The notes under the pieces: model-generated | Told to the model about the DNA's origin: nothing | The model's database searches: none | What the model saw: the letters and a program-made list of their open reading frames with translations, nothing else | Source: Terrimonas pollutisoli | GTDB lineage: Bacteria; Bacteroidota; Bacteroidia; Chitinophagales; Chitinophagaceae | Assembly: GCF_029360765.1 (NCBI RefSeq) | Contig: NZ_JARKNA010000002.1 | Coordinates: forward strand, 56,803 to 120,802 | Reading direction: 5' to 3' | DNA: 64,000 bases | Position numbers and translations under genes: made by a program | Shown here: one piece after another, positions 25,072-33,938 of the stretch | Position numbering within the stretch: position 1 is the first letter of the stretch | Layout: each line of letters starts with the position of its first letter

Positions 25072-27222
25072 TTAATTCACCAACACTTCATCCACAAATA
25101 TCCAACCCTTTTCACCTTTGCCCTGGTGCCAGGCAGGAAGTTTGGCAACTGGTGTTACTACCAATTTGAGGTATTTTATAGGAGCCGTTTTGAGTTTGCA
25201 TTCAAAACCCTTGGTATAAGTGGATCTCATCTTTTTTGGTTGTTCGGGTTGCATCCGGCCGATCAACTTTAAATTTTTTGCATCATTACCACCAAATACT
25301 TCTACCGTTTGCGCAGGCATGATATAGCTACCGATATCGATCATCGAACTCAGCGTGATGCTTTGCACCGGTTCGGGTTGCGCCAGTTCCAATAAACATT
25401 CCATCCGGTTTTCCCGGTAAGCTACCCAGCCACCAAAACGGAAATCGGCTTCGCCTTTTTCGCGGTTGATCAATACCTTTCCTTTTTCATCAATGTATTT
25501 GCTATCTGGCTTTGTCAGGTAAATAACGGTGTCGGGTGTGTAACCAGTTTTATAAAAATTCGCTTCAATGATATCGCTACTGGTCCAGCCGGCTTTAAAG
25601 GCCTTTGCTTTGATATAGCTGCTGCCGCTGATGGTTTCATCACCTTTGAACACTGCGGAATGAAGACTGTCGGGATCGGTGCCATCCGTGGTATAACGGA
25701 TCGTAGTTCCATTGATATAATGTTTTAGTTTAAGCGGAATGGCGGCAGAAATAAAACTTTCTTCATTTAACAGTACCGGCGGCGACAATTTCATGATGGT
25801 AGTGTCACCTTTATAGCCGGTTTCAAAACGAACGTTGCTGAACTTCTTTTGCAGCTGCTCTATGTCCCTGGTGTTTAGCGGCGTGTTCCAGGTATATACT
25901 GTTTTTAATTCGGGAAAATTTTGCAATTGCGCCAGGTCCCGTGCGGTCACTTTGGTTCCCGATAGCGTAAGCGTATGCAGGAACTTTAATTTTTTTAAAC
26001 CGGCTAAACCGGTACCTGTCACCTGTGTAAAAGCCAGGTTGAGCCGGCGAATATTTTCAAAATCGCCGATCAGTTCAAGATCCTTATCCTTCACCGGCAT
26101 TTTGGCCAGGTCGAGATTGACGATTTGTTTTTTTATTTTATTCAACTCTTTGAGCTGGTCGACGGTAAAGAGATTGCTATGGAAAAAATTAACGGCCAGC
26201 GCCGGTGAACCCAAGGCTTCATTGCTCACAACACGGTTCACGGTATTTAGTTTTTTTACATCCGAAGGATCGGCTTCATCAAAATCATAGCTGGCTACTT
26301 CAACGGGGGTAAAAGTTTTCACCGCCAGTTGATGCAATGTGTCGGCGGGTTGCAGATCAGCTACCCGTAAGTTGAAGTCAGCTCCTTTGCGTATCCATTG
26401 GGTGATGATGGCGATCTCATCTTCCGTCAACTGTGGCTTGCCCTTTGGTGGCATATGTTTTCTTGCTTCCAATGGTAAATGCACCCGACGCAACATTAAA
26501 CCGAGATCAGCTTCCGTGCTATCCCAAAGCGGGCCGCTTTTTCCGCCTTTCAATAACAGTTCTTCCGACTCCATGATCAACTCACCCTTGGCTTTTTTAC
26601 TGTTGTGGCAGGATTCACATTTCGTTTTCAAAATCGGTTTTACCATGTCTGTAAGTACTGCAGCTTCTTCCAACGAAACGATGGATGGCTTTATCTCCGG
26701 CATGATGGGTGCCAGTAAAAAATTATCTCCATGGGTAATGCCGGCTCCCTGGTGACCTGTGAAAAGTATTAGAATTAAAGCGAAAGCTGATGTAAGAACG
26801 ACGCCAATTTTTTTTGCATGGAGCTGTTTGTTGAAACTATACCACAGCAAGGTGAAAACAGAAACAGCTACGCCACCCCATTTATGCCATGACAACGCTT
26901 CGGGATCATAGCCTTCTTCTTTCGATAAAAACAAACCCATGAGTGAAGTGATGACCGCGGTGAAGGCAGCGAATAACAACAACAGTTCTGTTGATTGACT
27001 ATAGGTATCACCACCACCGCTTTTATGCGGCGGACGAACTACTACAGCGATAGCATATAATACAATTAATACAAGCGGGAAGTGCAGGATCAACGGATGC
27101 ATGCGACCGGTAACCTGCAGCCAGGCCGGAATGGACAACCTGCTTTCAAAAAATAACAAAAATACCAGCAGGCAGTTGAGAGCCAGTGATGCATTGAACA
27201 AATAATTTTTCCAGCGTTGCAT
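25072..27222 (-). CDS. DUF2231 membrane / cytochrome c / LRR / chitobiase-C-terminal fusion protein
   Basis: 716 aa. Order: DUF2231-type membrane part with four helices (residues 1-155; HPLILHFPLVLIVLYA), a cytochrome c (PSCyt1-like) domain with CESCHNSKKAKGEL and the distal Met region HMPPKGKPQL (about 195-280), LRR-like strands (NIRRLNLAFTQVTGTGLAGL), an FN3-associated/chitobiase-type strand module (TIRYTTDGTDPDS) and a C-terminal beta-sandwich ending PAWHQGKGEKGWIFVDE. It probably passes electrons in or across the inner membrane while the C-terminal domains bind sugars. The last two modules are homologous to the whole next protein; the plus-arm relative (43918) lacks them. Five bp separate it from the upstream gene; same operon. 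Confidence 0.88.
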   Translation of the reverse strand: MQRWKNYLFNASLALNCLLVFLLFFESRLSIPAWLQVTGRMHPLILHFPLVLIVLYAIAVVVRPPHKSGGGDTYSQSTELLLLFAAFTAVITSLMGLFLSKEEGYDPEALSWHKWGGVAVSVFTLLWYSFNKQLHAKKIGVVLTSAFALILILFTGHQGAGITHGDNFLLAPIMPEIKPSIVSLEEAAVLTDMVKPILKTKCESCHNSKKAKGELIMESEELLLKGGKSGPLWDSTEADLGLMLRRVHLPLEARKHMPPKGKPQLTEDEIAIITQWIRKGADFNLRVADLQPADTLHQLAVKTFTPVEVASYDFDEADPSDVKKLNTVNRVVSNEALGSPALAVNFFHSNLFTVDQLKELNKIKKQIVNLDLAKMPVKDKDLELIGDFENIRRLNLAFTQVTGTGLAGLKKLKFLHTLTLSGTKVTARDLAQLQNFPELKTVYTWNTPLNTRDIEQLQKKFSNVRFETGYKGDTTIMKLSPPVLLNEESFISAAIPLKLKHYINGTTIRYTTDGTDPDSLHSAVFKGDETISGSSYIKAKAFKAGWTSSDIIEANFYKTGYTPDTVIYLTKPDSKYIDEKGKVLINREKGEADFRFGGWVAYRENRMECLLELAQPEPVQSITLSSMIDIGSYIMPAQTVEVFGGNDAKNLKLIGRMQPEQPKKMRSTYTKGFECKLKTAPIKYLKLVVTPVAKLPAWHQGKGEKGWIFVDEVLVN

Positions 27223-27227
27223 GTGTA

Positions 27228-28016
27228 TCAGTATACTTTTATTTCGTCAAGAAAGAGCCAGCCATGATTGCCTTTACCACCATGCCAGGCGGGAATTTTT
27301 TTCAGCGGGAAGAAAACCAGTTTTAGCTGCTTTGTTTTAATAGCAGTGGAAAGATTTATCTCCCGGATATTAACTTGTTTGGGTCCCGGTTCATCGAATT
27401 GAAATGTTTCTTTGCCGAGCGATAAAAAAGCTTTTTGTTGCTCGTTATAATAGTAAGCCAATATTTGTTCGGGTAAAAAAATCCAGCTTTTCTCATTCTG
27501 CAACACACTGATCAGCACCTTGCTGACCTTTTCTTTTTTTTGTAATTCGATGTCGATGGTGACGGTGTCATTATCAAAGCCCACCCAGCTACCCGAACGA
27601 TAATTGACCTGGCCGCCAATATTATCAATCAGGATATTGGCTTTGCTGTTGGCATAGGATTCGTTGGGTTTTGAATAGATTGCCTGCTTAATCTTTTTGC
27701 CTTCGGTAATAAATGAAGCGGTCACTGTTTCCGAAGGAAGAAAGTCGTTGCCGAATGCTTTTACTTTTACCAGGGTCTTTTTTGTAATCGACACCGCTTT
27801 CGAATACAAAAAATCTTTCTGTGTCGGCTCATTACCATTTAATGTATAGCGAACTTCAGCCCCGGGTTGATTAAAGATAACTTCAAACGATGTTTTACCC
27901 GAAAAGAAACCCGACTCGTATTTCAGCATTGGCGGCGCCAGTTGAAACTTTTGCTGGCCGAAACTTTTCTGGAAATTCAATAAAACTAATACGAGTGCCA
28001 GAACGATTATTTGCAT
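27228..28016 (-). CDS. Exported chitobiase-C-terminal/FN3-associated domain protein
   Basis: 262 aa with signal peptide (MQIIVLALVLVLLNFQKSFGQ). Residues ~40-100 form the FN3-associated repeat (VRYTLNGNEPTQKDFLY, VKVKAFGNDFLPSE); the remainder is a beta-sandwich (GSWVGFDNDTVTIDIEL to IPAWHGGKGNHGWLFLDE). It aligns with the last ~240 residues of the neighbouring 716-aa cytochrome fusion, including the shared (I/L)PAWH.GKG..GW(I/L)F(V/L)DE ending, so it is a free-standing paralogue. Probable role: carbohydrate binding in the envelope. The frame continues 96 codons upstream without support; ATG 28016 gives a proper signal. Confidence 0.82.
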   Translation of the reverse strand: MQIIVLALVLVLLNFQKSFGQQKFQLAPPMLKYESGFFSGKTSFEVIFNQPGAEVRYTLNGNEPTQKDFLYSKAVSITKKTLVKVKAFGNDFLPSETVTASFITEGKKIKQAIYSKPNESYANSKANILIDNIGGQVNYRSGSWVGFDNDTVTIDIELQKKEKVSKVLISVLQNEKSWIFLPEQILAYYYNEQQKAFLSLGKETFQFDEPGPKQVNIREINLSTAIKTKQLKLVFFPLKKIPAWHGGKGNHGWLFLDEIKVY

Positions 28017-28300
28017 GTACTGAATAAACGGCCTCGAAAAAATGGCGCTAAGAAAATTACGGAACAAGCCGTAAAAAACGCAGCGCTGTCCGAGCCCGTG
28101 GTATCGTTGAGGTATAAAGCATGGGTGAGGCGAGTTCGCTGCGTTTAGGCTTGTGAAGTAATTTTTAGTCATTTTTTTCGTCCCGATAGCTATCGGGAGA
28201 CTTTTTTTGTTTCTTTTTTGTGTCAAGACAAAAAAGAAAGGAAGCGTAAAGTTTATTGTTCGGCTAAAATTGAAACCAAAAAATAGTACAACCCGTTTTC
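28017..28300. other. Spacer with an 18-bp palindrome
   Basis: It holds TCCCGATAGCTATCGGGA at 28181-28198, a perfect palindrome, flanked by T-rich sequence; CCCGATAGCTATCGGG-type palindromes are, from my recollection, dispersed in many Bacteroidota genomes. No gene. Confidence 0.75.
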
Positions 28301-29332
28301 TCATATCGGCGACAATTTATAAGGATACACATGACCTGAGTTCCACTGGGCGACATAGAGATTGTCTTCATCATCGATGCATACATCATGCGGGTATTGA
28401 AATACTTTGATGGTTTGATACATCTCACCGGGTTTATTACCGGTATAAGCCGGCAGATTACCACCGAGATTCGACACCACTTTATAGTTCTTATCGAGGA
28501 TCAGCACGAACCCGGATTTTTCATCGAGCCGGGCATTGGTTTGTAACACGGCCACATATAAATAATCACCATGGACAACGGGGCGGCATACCCAGGCGCC
28601 GGGCAACGGAATCGTATCAATATATTTCCCCTCCATCGTGTATCGCTTGAAAGCATTCTGCACTCTGGATGTCACAATTAAACAGGGATTGTTTTTATCC
28701 CGGTTATCGATGCAGACGCCATGCGTGTTGACGACATACTGATCACCCTCACCACGACCGGCGAAGTGACGGATATAATTGCCTTTGTAATCATACTGTA
28801 TCACAAAATCTTTTCCATACCCATCGGCTACATAGATATCACCATTGGGAGCAATAATGGTTTCGGTAGGAATATATTCCTCTGCTTTGCTGTATTGACC
28901 GGTTTCTTTGGGATAATTCAGCGTCATCAATACTTTCCCATCCACGGTTGTTTTGATTACCTGGTGGAGGTTGTTGTCGCAGATAAATAAAACATCCTGG
29001 CCATTTTCATTGAACAGGGTAAGACCATGTGCACCGGGATATTCATGTCCCCAACTGCTGAGTAGTTTTCCACCCTTATCATAAATGAGCACATTGTTTT
29101 TTGTTTCATTCGTGAGCAGGATGATGCGGCCCAGTTTGTCCTGTACCATTTCGTGACAATCTTTTACCGGGAATTGCGCCGCATTCGCCTGGCTCCAATT
29201 GGTATTGATCCGGTAGCGTTTGTTGTTGTGACCGAGAATCGTTTCAGGTGCTGCACCACGCATGATAGCCGGTGCATACAACATACCTGCTGTTGCAATG
29301 GAACTTTGTTTTATGAATTGTTTACGGTTCAT
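28301..29332 (-). CDS. Exported NHL/6-bladed beta-propeller protein
   Basis: 343 aa. The N-terminus NRKQFIKQSSIATAGMLYAPA looks like a Tat-type signal with Arg-Lys in place of Arg-Arg. The body has NHL-like blades: DKLGRIILLTNETKNNVLIYDKGG, APNGDIYVADGYGKDFVIQYD, IDDEDNLYVAQWNSGHVYPY and the GRGEGDQYVVNTHGVCID stretch. Such propellers bind or isomerise sugars or peptides; in planctomycete-like clusters they accompany DUF1501 and PSCyt genes, as here. Catalytic function unproven. A 216-bp repeat-filled spacer separates it from DUF1501. Confidence 0.85.
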   Translation of the reverse strand: MNRKQFIKQSSIATAGMLYAPAIMRGAAPETILGHNNKRYRINTNWSQANAAQFPVKDCHEMVQDKLGRIILLTNETKNNVLIYDKGGKLLSSWGHEYPGAHGLTLFNENGQDVLFICDNNLHQVIKTTVDGKVLMTLNYPKETGQYSKAEEYIPTETIIAPNGDIYVADGYGKDFVIQYDYKGNYIRHFAGRGEGDQYVVNTHGVCIDNRDKNNPCLIVTSRVQNAFKRYTMEGKYIDTIPLPGAWVCRPVVHGDYLYVAVLQTNARLDEKSGFVLILDKNYKVVSNLGGNLPAYTGNKPGEMYQTIKVFQYPHDVCIDDEDNLYVAQWNSGHVYPYKLSPI

Positions 29333-29384
29333 AGGCCTCTCCCTCCTTCCGAACTTCGCTCCTTCTCTTCACTTCGTTCGAGAA

Positions 29385-29547
29385 CCCCCAAAGGGAGGGA
29401 GCGGTGCTTTATATTTTTAATGATTTTCATAACTACCACATCATCTTCATATCGCTGCTCAGCATTTTCGACGACTCCGATAATTAGTTGAGTCTTTGAA
29501 AGGCGAGGCTGCGTGTTGGTGGCCTCCCTTTAGGGAGGTCGGGAGGG
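29385..29547 (-). repeat. Hairpin-bounded intergenic repeat, copy A
   Basis: In minus-strand sense it starts with a hairpin CTCCCTAAAGGGAG, carries a CGCAGCCTCGCCTTTC word, TCGTCGAAAATGCTGAGCA and GATGTGGTAGT, and ends with AAAGCACCGCTCCC plus another CCCTTTGGG hairpin. It matches copies B to D in order of these blocks. Confidence 0.75.
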
Positions 29548-29548
29548 T

Positions 29549-30991
29549 TTAAATTATCCCCCTCACTACTTCACCCGATACATCGGTCAGCCTGTATCGC
29601 CGTCCCAAATGTTTAAAGGTTAACTGCTCATGGTTGAGGCCCATCAGGTGAAGGATCGTTGCATGAAAATCGTGCACATGCACGGGATCCTTTGCGATGT
29701 TATAACCAAACTCATCTGTTTCGCCATACACACCGGGTTTTACACCACCACCTGCCATCCACACAGTAAAGCATCTCGGGTGATGATCCCTTCCATAATT
29801 TTCTTTTGTCAATATGCCTTGGCAATAGTTGGTGCGGCCAAATTCGCCACCCCATATTACCAATGTTTCATCAAGCAGGCCACGCTGTTTCAAATCAGTG
29901 ATCAATGCAGCAGAGGCCTGGTCCACATCTTTGCATTGTCCTTTTATTTGATCGGGTAAATTGTCATGGCCATCCCAACCCTGGTGATACAACTGCACAA
30001 AGCGAACACCATTCTCTGACAATTTTCTTGCAAGCAAACAATTGGCGGCATAGGTACCCGGTGTCAAACAATCGGGACCGTATAGCTTGATAATATCTTC
30101 CGGCTCTTTGCTTAAGTCGGTGATATCCGGCACCGCAGTCTGCATACGGTAAGCCATTTCGTATTGCTGCACCTTGGTATTGATCTCGGGATCGCCAAAT
30201 TCCTTGTACGACTCTTCATTCAGTGCAGCCAGTTTATCCAGCATTTTTCTTCTGTCGTCTTTATCGATGCCTTCAGGATTGTTTAAATACAACACAGGAT
30301 TTTCACCGCTGCTGAATTGCACACCCTGGTGTATGGAATCTAAAAAACCATTGGTCCATAGTTTGGAATATACGCCCTGTCCATTGCCTTTTCCTTTTGA
30401 TAACAACACACAGAACGCCGGCAAATTTTTATTCTCGCTTCCCAGGCCATAACTCAGCCATGATCCCATGCTGGGCCGGTTACCTACCTGTGCACCGGTT
30501 TGAAAAAACGTCAATGCCGGATCATGATTGATGGCTTCGGTAAACATGGTTTTGATGATGCAGAGATCATCCACCACTTTAGAAGTATGCGGCAGCAACT
30601 CACTGATCCAGGCTCTAGCCTGCCCGTATTGATTGAATTGGAAAACACTTCCGGCCAGTGGGAATTTTTGTTGATTGGCCGTCATACCCGTCAGTCGCTG
30701 GCCCATGCGGATGGAGGCCGGCAGATCCTGGCCATGCATTTTTTGCAACATCGGTTTGTAATCAAACAGGTCAAGCTGTGACGGGGCGCCATTCTGGAAC
30801 AGGTAGATGATGCGTTTTGCCTTTGGCGCAAAATGGGGCAGGCCTGTCATCACCATTTCTTCTTCACTGCTGCCAAAAAGATCAGGTATCAATAAAGACC
30901 CCAATGCCACACCACCAATGCCCAACCCAAGCCGGGAAAGAAATTTTCGCCGGTTGATGGTTAGTGCATATTCAAGAATTTCTTTTTTCAT
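29549..30991 (-). CDS. DUF1501 family protein (sulfatase/phosphatase-like fold), Tat-exported
   Basis: 480 aa with a Tat signal (INRRKFLSRLGLGIGGVALG). Family landmarks: FLFQNGAPSQLDLFDYKPML, SMGSWLSYGLGSENKNLPAF, WDGHDNL, LVIWGGEFGRTNYCQG and GRDHHPRCFTVWMAGGG. DUF1501 proteins belong to the alkaline-phosphatase/sulfatase clan and are nearly always next to PSCyt/PSD1 cytochrome genes in Planctomycetes; the reaction is unknown. Here it follows the PSD1 gene on the same strand. ATG 30991 is used because it starts the Tat signal. A paralogue is at 41001. Confidence 0.9.
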   Translation of the reverse strand: MKKEILEYALTINRRKFLSRLGLGIGGVALGSLLIPDLFGSSEEEMVMTGLPHFAPKAKRIIYLFQNGAPSQLDLFDYKPMLQKMHGQDLPASIRMGQRLTGMTANQQKFPLAGSVFQFNQYGQARAWISELLPHTSKVVDDLCIIKTMFTEAINHDPALTFFQTGAQVGNRPSMGSWLSYGLGSENKNLPAFCVLLSKGKGNGQGVYSKLWTNGFLDSIHQGVQFSSGENPVLYLNNPEGIDKDDRRKMLDKLAALNEESYKEFGDPEINTKVQQYEMAYRMQTAVPDITDLSKEPEDIIKLYGPDCLTPGTYAANCLLARKLSENGVRFVQLYHQGWDGHDNLPDQIKGQCKDVDQASAALITDLKQRGLLDETLVIWGGEFGRTNYCQGILTKENYGRDHHPRCFTVWMAGGGVKPGVYGETDEFGYNIAKDPVHVHDFHATILHLMGLNHEQLTFKHLGRRYRLTDVSGEVVRGII

Positions 30992-31104
30992 AAATAATTT
31001 TTTATACCAGCGTTCTGTTCTTTGGTCATCGTCTGTTGCGCCTGCCCCGACGAGGAGCAAAGCGACGGAACTCGGGGTCGCACATTTCATCGTACGGAAC
31101 ACGG

Positions 31105-31288
31105 CCTCATCCCTCTTATCCCTTCTCCCAAAGAGAAGGGACGGTGCTTTATTGCAAATCCAAACCTCATCACTACCACATCACCCCATATCTCTATTCG
31201 ACATTTTCGATGTTTACTATTTCATCAGGCACACTGAAAAGCGAGGGCTGTGCATTGGTGGCCTCCTCCTTTGGAGGAGGTCGGGAGG
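31105..31288 (-). repeat. Hairpin-bounded intergenic repeat, copy B
   Basis: In minus-strand sense: CCTCCTCCAAAGGAGGAGG hairpin, CACAGCCCTCGCTTTTC, CATCGAAAATGTCGAATAG, GGTGATGTGGTAGTGATGA, AAAGCACCGTCCCTTCTC with a CTTTGGGAGAAGGG hairpin. Same block order as copy A. Confidence 0.8.
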
Positions 31289-31299
31289 AGGCCGGGCCA

Positions 31300-33621
31300 C
31301 TATTTCACCATCGCCTCTTCCATATTATAAATCGTATTCACCACTTTCATCAATGCTGCCGTCTGATTAGCGTCCAGTTTTTTATTCATAGGGTATTCAC
31401 CCACTTTTAACGTGACGGCTGCATTTAATTTCTTTTGTTGAAACAAAGGCAGTTGTTCATTATAATAATCTTCCAATAGTTTAATTTCCTTTTCCGATGG
31501 CTGGCGGCAGATGATCCGTCGGAAAGCTGTTGTGATTTTTTCCTTTACAGCAGATTGCTCTTCTGATAACGATTGTGCTAATACTCTTGAGGCTTCCAGC
31601 ACGGCCGGGTCATTCATCATAATTAATGCCTGCAGTGGCGTATTGGTTTTTAATCTTTTTACCTCACATTGGTCACGGTTGCTGGCGTCAAACATGATCA
31701 TGCCCGGCGGCGGCACTGTCAACTTAATGAAATTGTACAAGCCGCGGCGGTACAACGCTTCGTTATGATCCTGCCGGTAAGTAGCGAGCACACCACGACC
31801 CGACGAAGCCAGTTCCCAAATGCCTTTTGGCTGGTAGGGTTTTACGCTGGGTCCGCCAATTGTTTTATTCAGCAAGCCGCTGCTGGCTAAATACATGTCT
31901 CTTACAAACTCTGCTTTCAACCGTTGGCGGGGCGCCCTTGATAAATAAACATTCTCCGGATCTTTTTTCAACTGAGCATCCGAAACTTTTGCTGATTGCC
32001 GGTAGGTTGCCGACATCGCAATTTGTTTTATCAATCGTTTGATATCCCAGCCATGCTCCATAAAATCAACGGCCAGCCAATCCAATAGTTCAGGATGTGA
32101 TGGCAATTCGCCCTGCATACCAAAGTCGCCGGAAGTTTTTACCAGACCTCTGCCAAAGAATTCCTGCCATATCTGATTCACAAATACTCTTGCAGTCAAG
32201 GGATTTTTTTTGTCGACTGTCCATTGCGCCAGGCCGCGACGGTTGCGGGTATATTTAGTGGTATCAAATTTCATTACTGCTTTTACAGCAGCAGCTTTTA
32301 CTTCTTCACCTGGCTGATCATACGCACCACGGTTTAATAAATATGTTTTGCGCAATGAATCTCTTTCACCCATTACTGATACCGTCATAGCAGCAGTATC
32401 TTTCGAATTGATAAATGAAAGAAGTTCTTTCCGGTCTTCCGCACTGATGGTAAGAATCGGATTTTTGGCCGGCTTCGAAACACTTACATCACCTTCATAA
32501 CCCACTTCTTTGGTATTATTAAAGAAGGCGAGTAAAGAGTAATAGTCTTTTTGTGAGAAGGGATCATATTTATGATCATGACATTGGGCACACTCCATGG
32601 TAATACCCAATATGCCTTTGCTGTAAGTTTTTGTTTTGTCCAATAAATATTCAATGCGGTATTCTTCATCTATCACGCCACCTTCTTCCGTGTATTTGTG
32701 ATTGCGGAAGAAGCCGGTGGCCAGGATGTTTTCTTTATTCGCATCTGGCAGCATATCACCGGCTATCTGCCAGGTGAGAAATTGATCATAGGGAATATTT
32801 TTATTGAAAGCATGGATCACCCAATCACGCCAGGGCCATTGTGTGCGGATATTATCATCCTGGTAACCGTAGCTGTCAGCATAGCGGGCTACATCCATCC
32901 AATGCACCGCCATCTTTTCACCATACTGTGGTGTTTGCAATAAAGCATTGACCATTTTTTCATAAGCGTTAGGCGATTTATCAGCTATGAACTGATTCAT
33001 CATGCTAACGGATGGCGGCAATCCCGTGATGTCAAAACAAATTCGTTTCAGCAATCGTTCTTTATCAGCTTCTTCATTGGGTGTTAGTTTTTTTTCATTC
33101 AGCTTATCGAGAATGAAATAGTCGATCTCATTCTTTACCCAATCTTTATCATTTACTTCCGGTACTTCCGTTTTTACAGGAGGGGTGAATGCCCAGTGTG
33201 ATTCATATTTACTACCTTGTTGTATCCATTTTTTGAAAAGCTTTACTTCATATTCTGACAAAGCGCCCAAATGTGATTCGGGTGTTGGCATCATATACGA
33301 CGTATCTGTACTTGAAATTCTTTTATACAGTTCCGACTCTTCGGGTTTGCCGGGTACAATGGCGAAAGCACCTTTGGTTTCTTTCAGCGGCGCAAATGCA
33401 CTATCAGGAATATCGAGTCTTAAACCAGCTTCGCGGTGGCTGCCATCCGGGCCATGGCATTTAAAACATTTATCGGAAAGAATAGGACGGATGTGAAAGT
33501 TAAAGCTGACCGTCTTAGGAAGGGCCGTCTCGTTACTCGATGTATTTCGGAAACAAGATACAGCACTGATCCCGGTAACAATAATGATAAGGAGTGAGCA
33601 AGCAACCAATCGTCCTTTCAT
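31300..33621 (-). CDS. PSCyt1-PSCyt2(DUF1549)-PSD1(DUF1553) cytochrome, lipoprotein
   Basis: 773 aa. The lipoprotein signal MKGRLVACSLLIIIVTGISAVSC fixes ATG 33621. PSCyt1 domain: heme-binding CFKCHG near residue 55; PSCyt2 with a second CAQCH in ECAQCHDHKYDPF; PSD1 with NPLTARVFVNQIWQEFFGRG, PKGIWELASSGRG and RLKTNTPLQALIMMNDP. The three-domain order is the classical planctomycete one. Function unproven; likely a di-heme electron acceptor for an exported oxidase or dehydrogenase. It leads the minus arm, transcribed away from the fucosidase. Paralogue at 35456. Confidence 0.92.
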   Translation of the reverse strand: MKGRLVACSLLIIIVTGISAVSCFRNTSSNETALPKTVSFNFHIRPILSDKCFKCHGPDGSHREAGLRLDIPDSAFAPLKETKGAFAIVPGKPEESELYKRISSTDTSYMMPTPESHLGALSEYEVKLFKKWIQQGSKYESHWAFTPPVKTEVPEVNDKDWVKNEIDYFILDKLNEKKLTPNEEADKERLLKRICFDITGLPPSVSMMNQFIADKSPNAYEKMVNALLQTPQYGEKMAVHWMDVARYADSYGYQDDNIRTQWPWRDWVIHAFNKNIPYDQFLTWQIAGDMLPDANKENILATGFFRNHKYTEEGGVIDEEYRIEYLLDKTKTYSKGILGITMECAQCHDHKYDPFSQKDYYSLLAFFNNTKEVGYEGDVSVSKPAKNPILTISAEDRKELLSFINSKDTAAMTVSVMGERDSLRKTYLLNRGAYDQPGEEVKAAAVKAVMKFDTTKYTRNRRGLAQWTVDKKNPLTARVFVNQIWQEFFGRGLVKTSGDFGMQGELPSHPELLDWLAVDFMEHGWDIKRLIKQIAMSATYRQSAKVSDAQLKKDPENVYLSRAPRQRLKAEFVRDMYLASSGLLNKTIGGPSVKPYQPKGIWELASSGRGVLATYRQDHNEALYRRGLYNFIKLTVPPPGMIMFDASNRDQCEVKRLKTNTPLQALIMMNDPAVLEASRVLAQSLSEEQSAVKEKITTAFRRIICRQPSEKEIKLLEDYYNEQLPLFQQKKLNAAVTLKVGEYPMNKKLDANQTAALMKVVNTIYNMEEAMVK

Positions 33622-33938
33622 GAAACATGCATGTTTATACATACTAAATTAGTCAAATTTTGACTGTTTTGTTGCTTTTTTATTTCCAATTTCCAGGAGA
33701 AACGTTTGCGTAAATACAATAAACATCAATCAGGTAAAAAAAGACCAGAACCTGATAATTTCGAATCGTTAATATTTCACCGGCTTTTCCGTGCTCAATC
33801 TATTTATGACTTATTATTGCCAAATACTTTTTGGATTTACGCTTGCTATGAAAAGCTTCCAGCCTTTTCACTATTTCTTTAATATACCCAGGCTTCTTTT
33901 CAATAGGCGGCAATTAAGAATCAATAAATTTCGTTGCT
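33622..33938. promoter_or_regulatory. Divergent regulatory region of the two arms
   Basis: 317 bp between the divergent starts at 33621 and 33939. It contains AGAAACGTTTGCG near 33700; a related AGCAAACGTTTGAC lies near 35350 in front of the second cytochrome gene. AAACGTTT cores are the usual form of LacI-family operators, so common control of both arms is possible. No clear TTTG/TAnnTTTG promoter could be fixed by eye. Confidence 0.4.
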
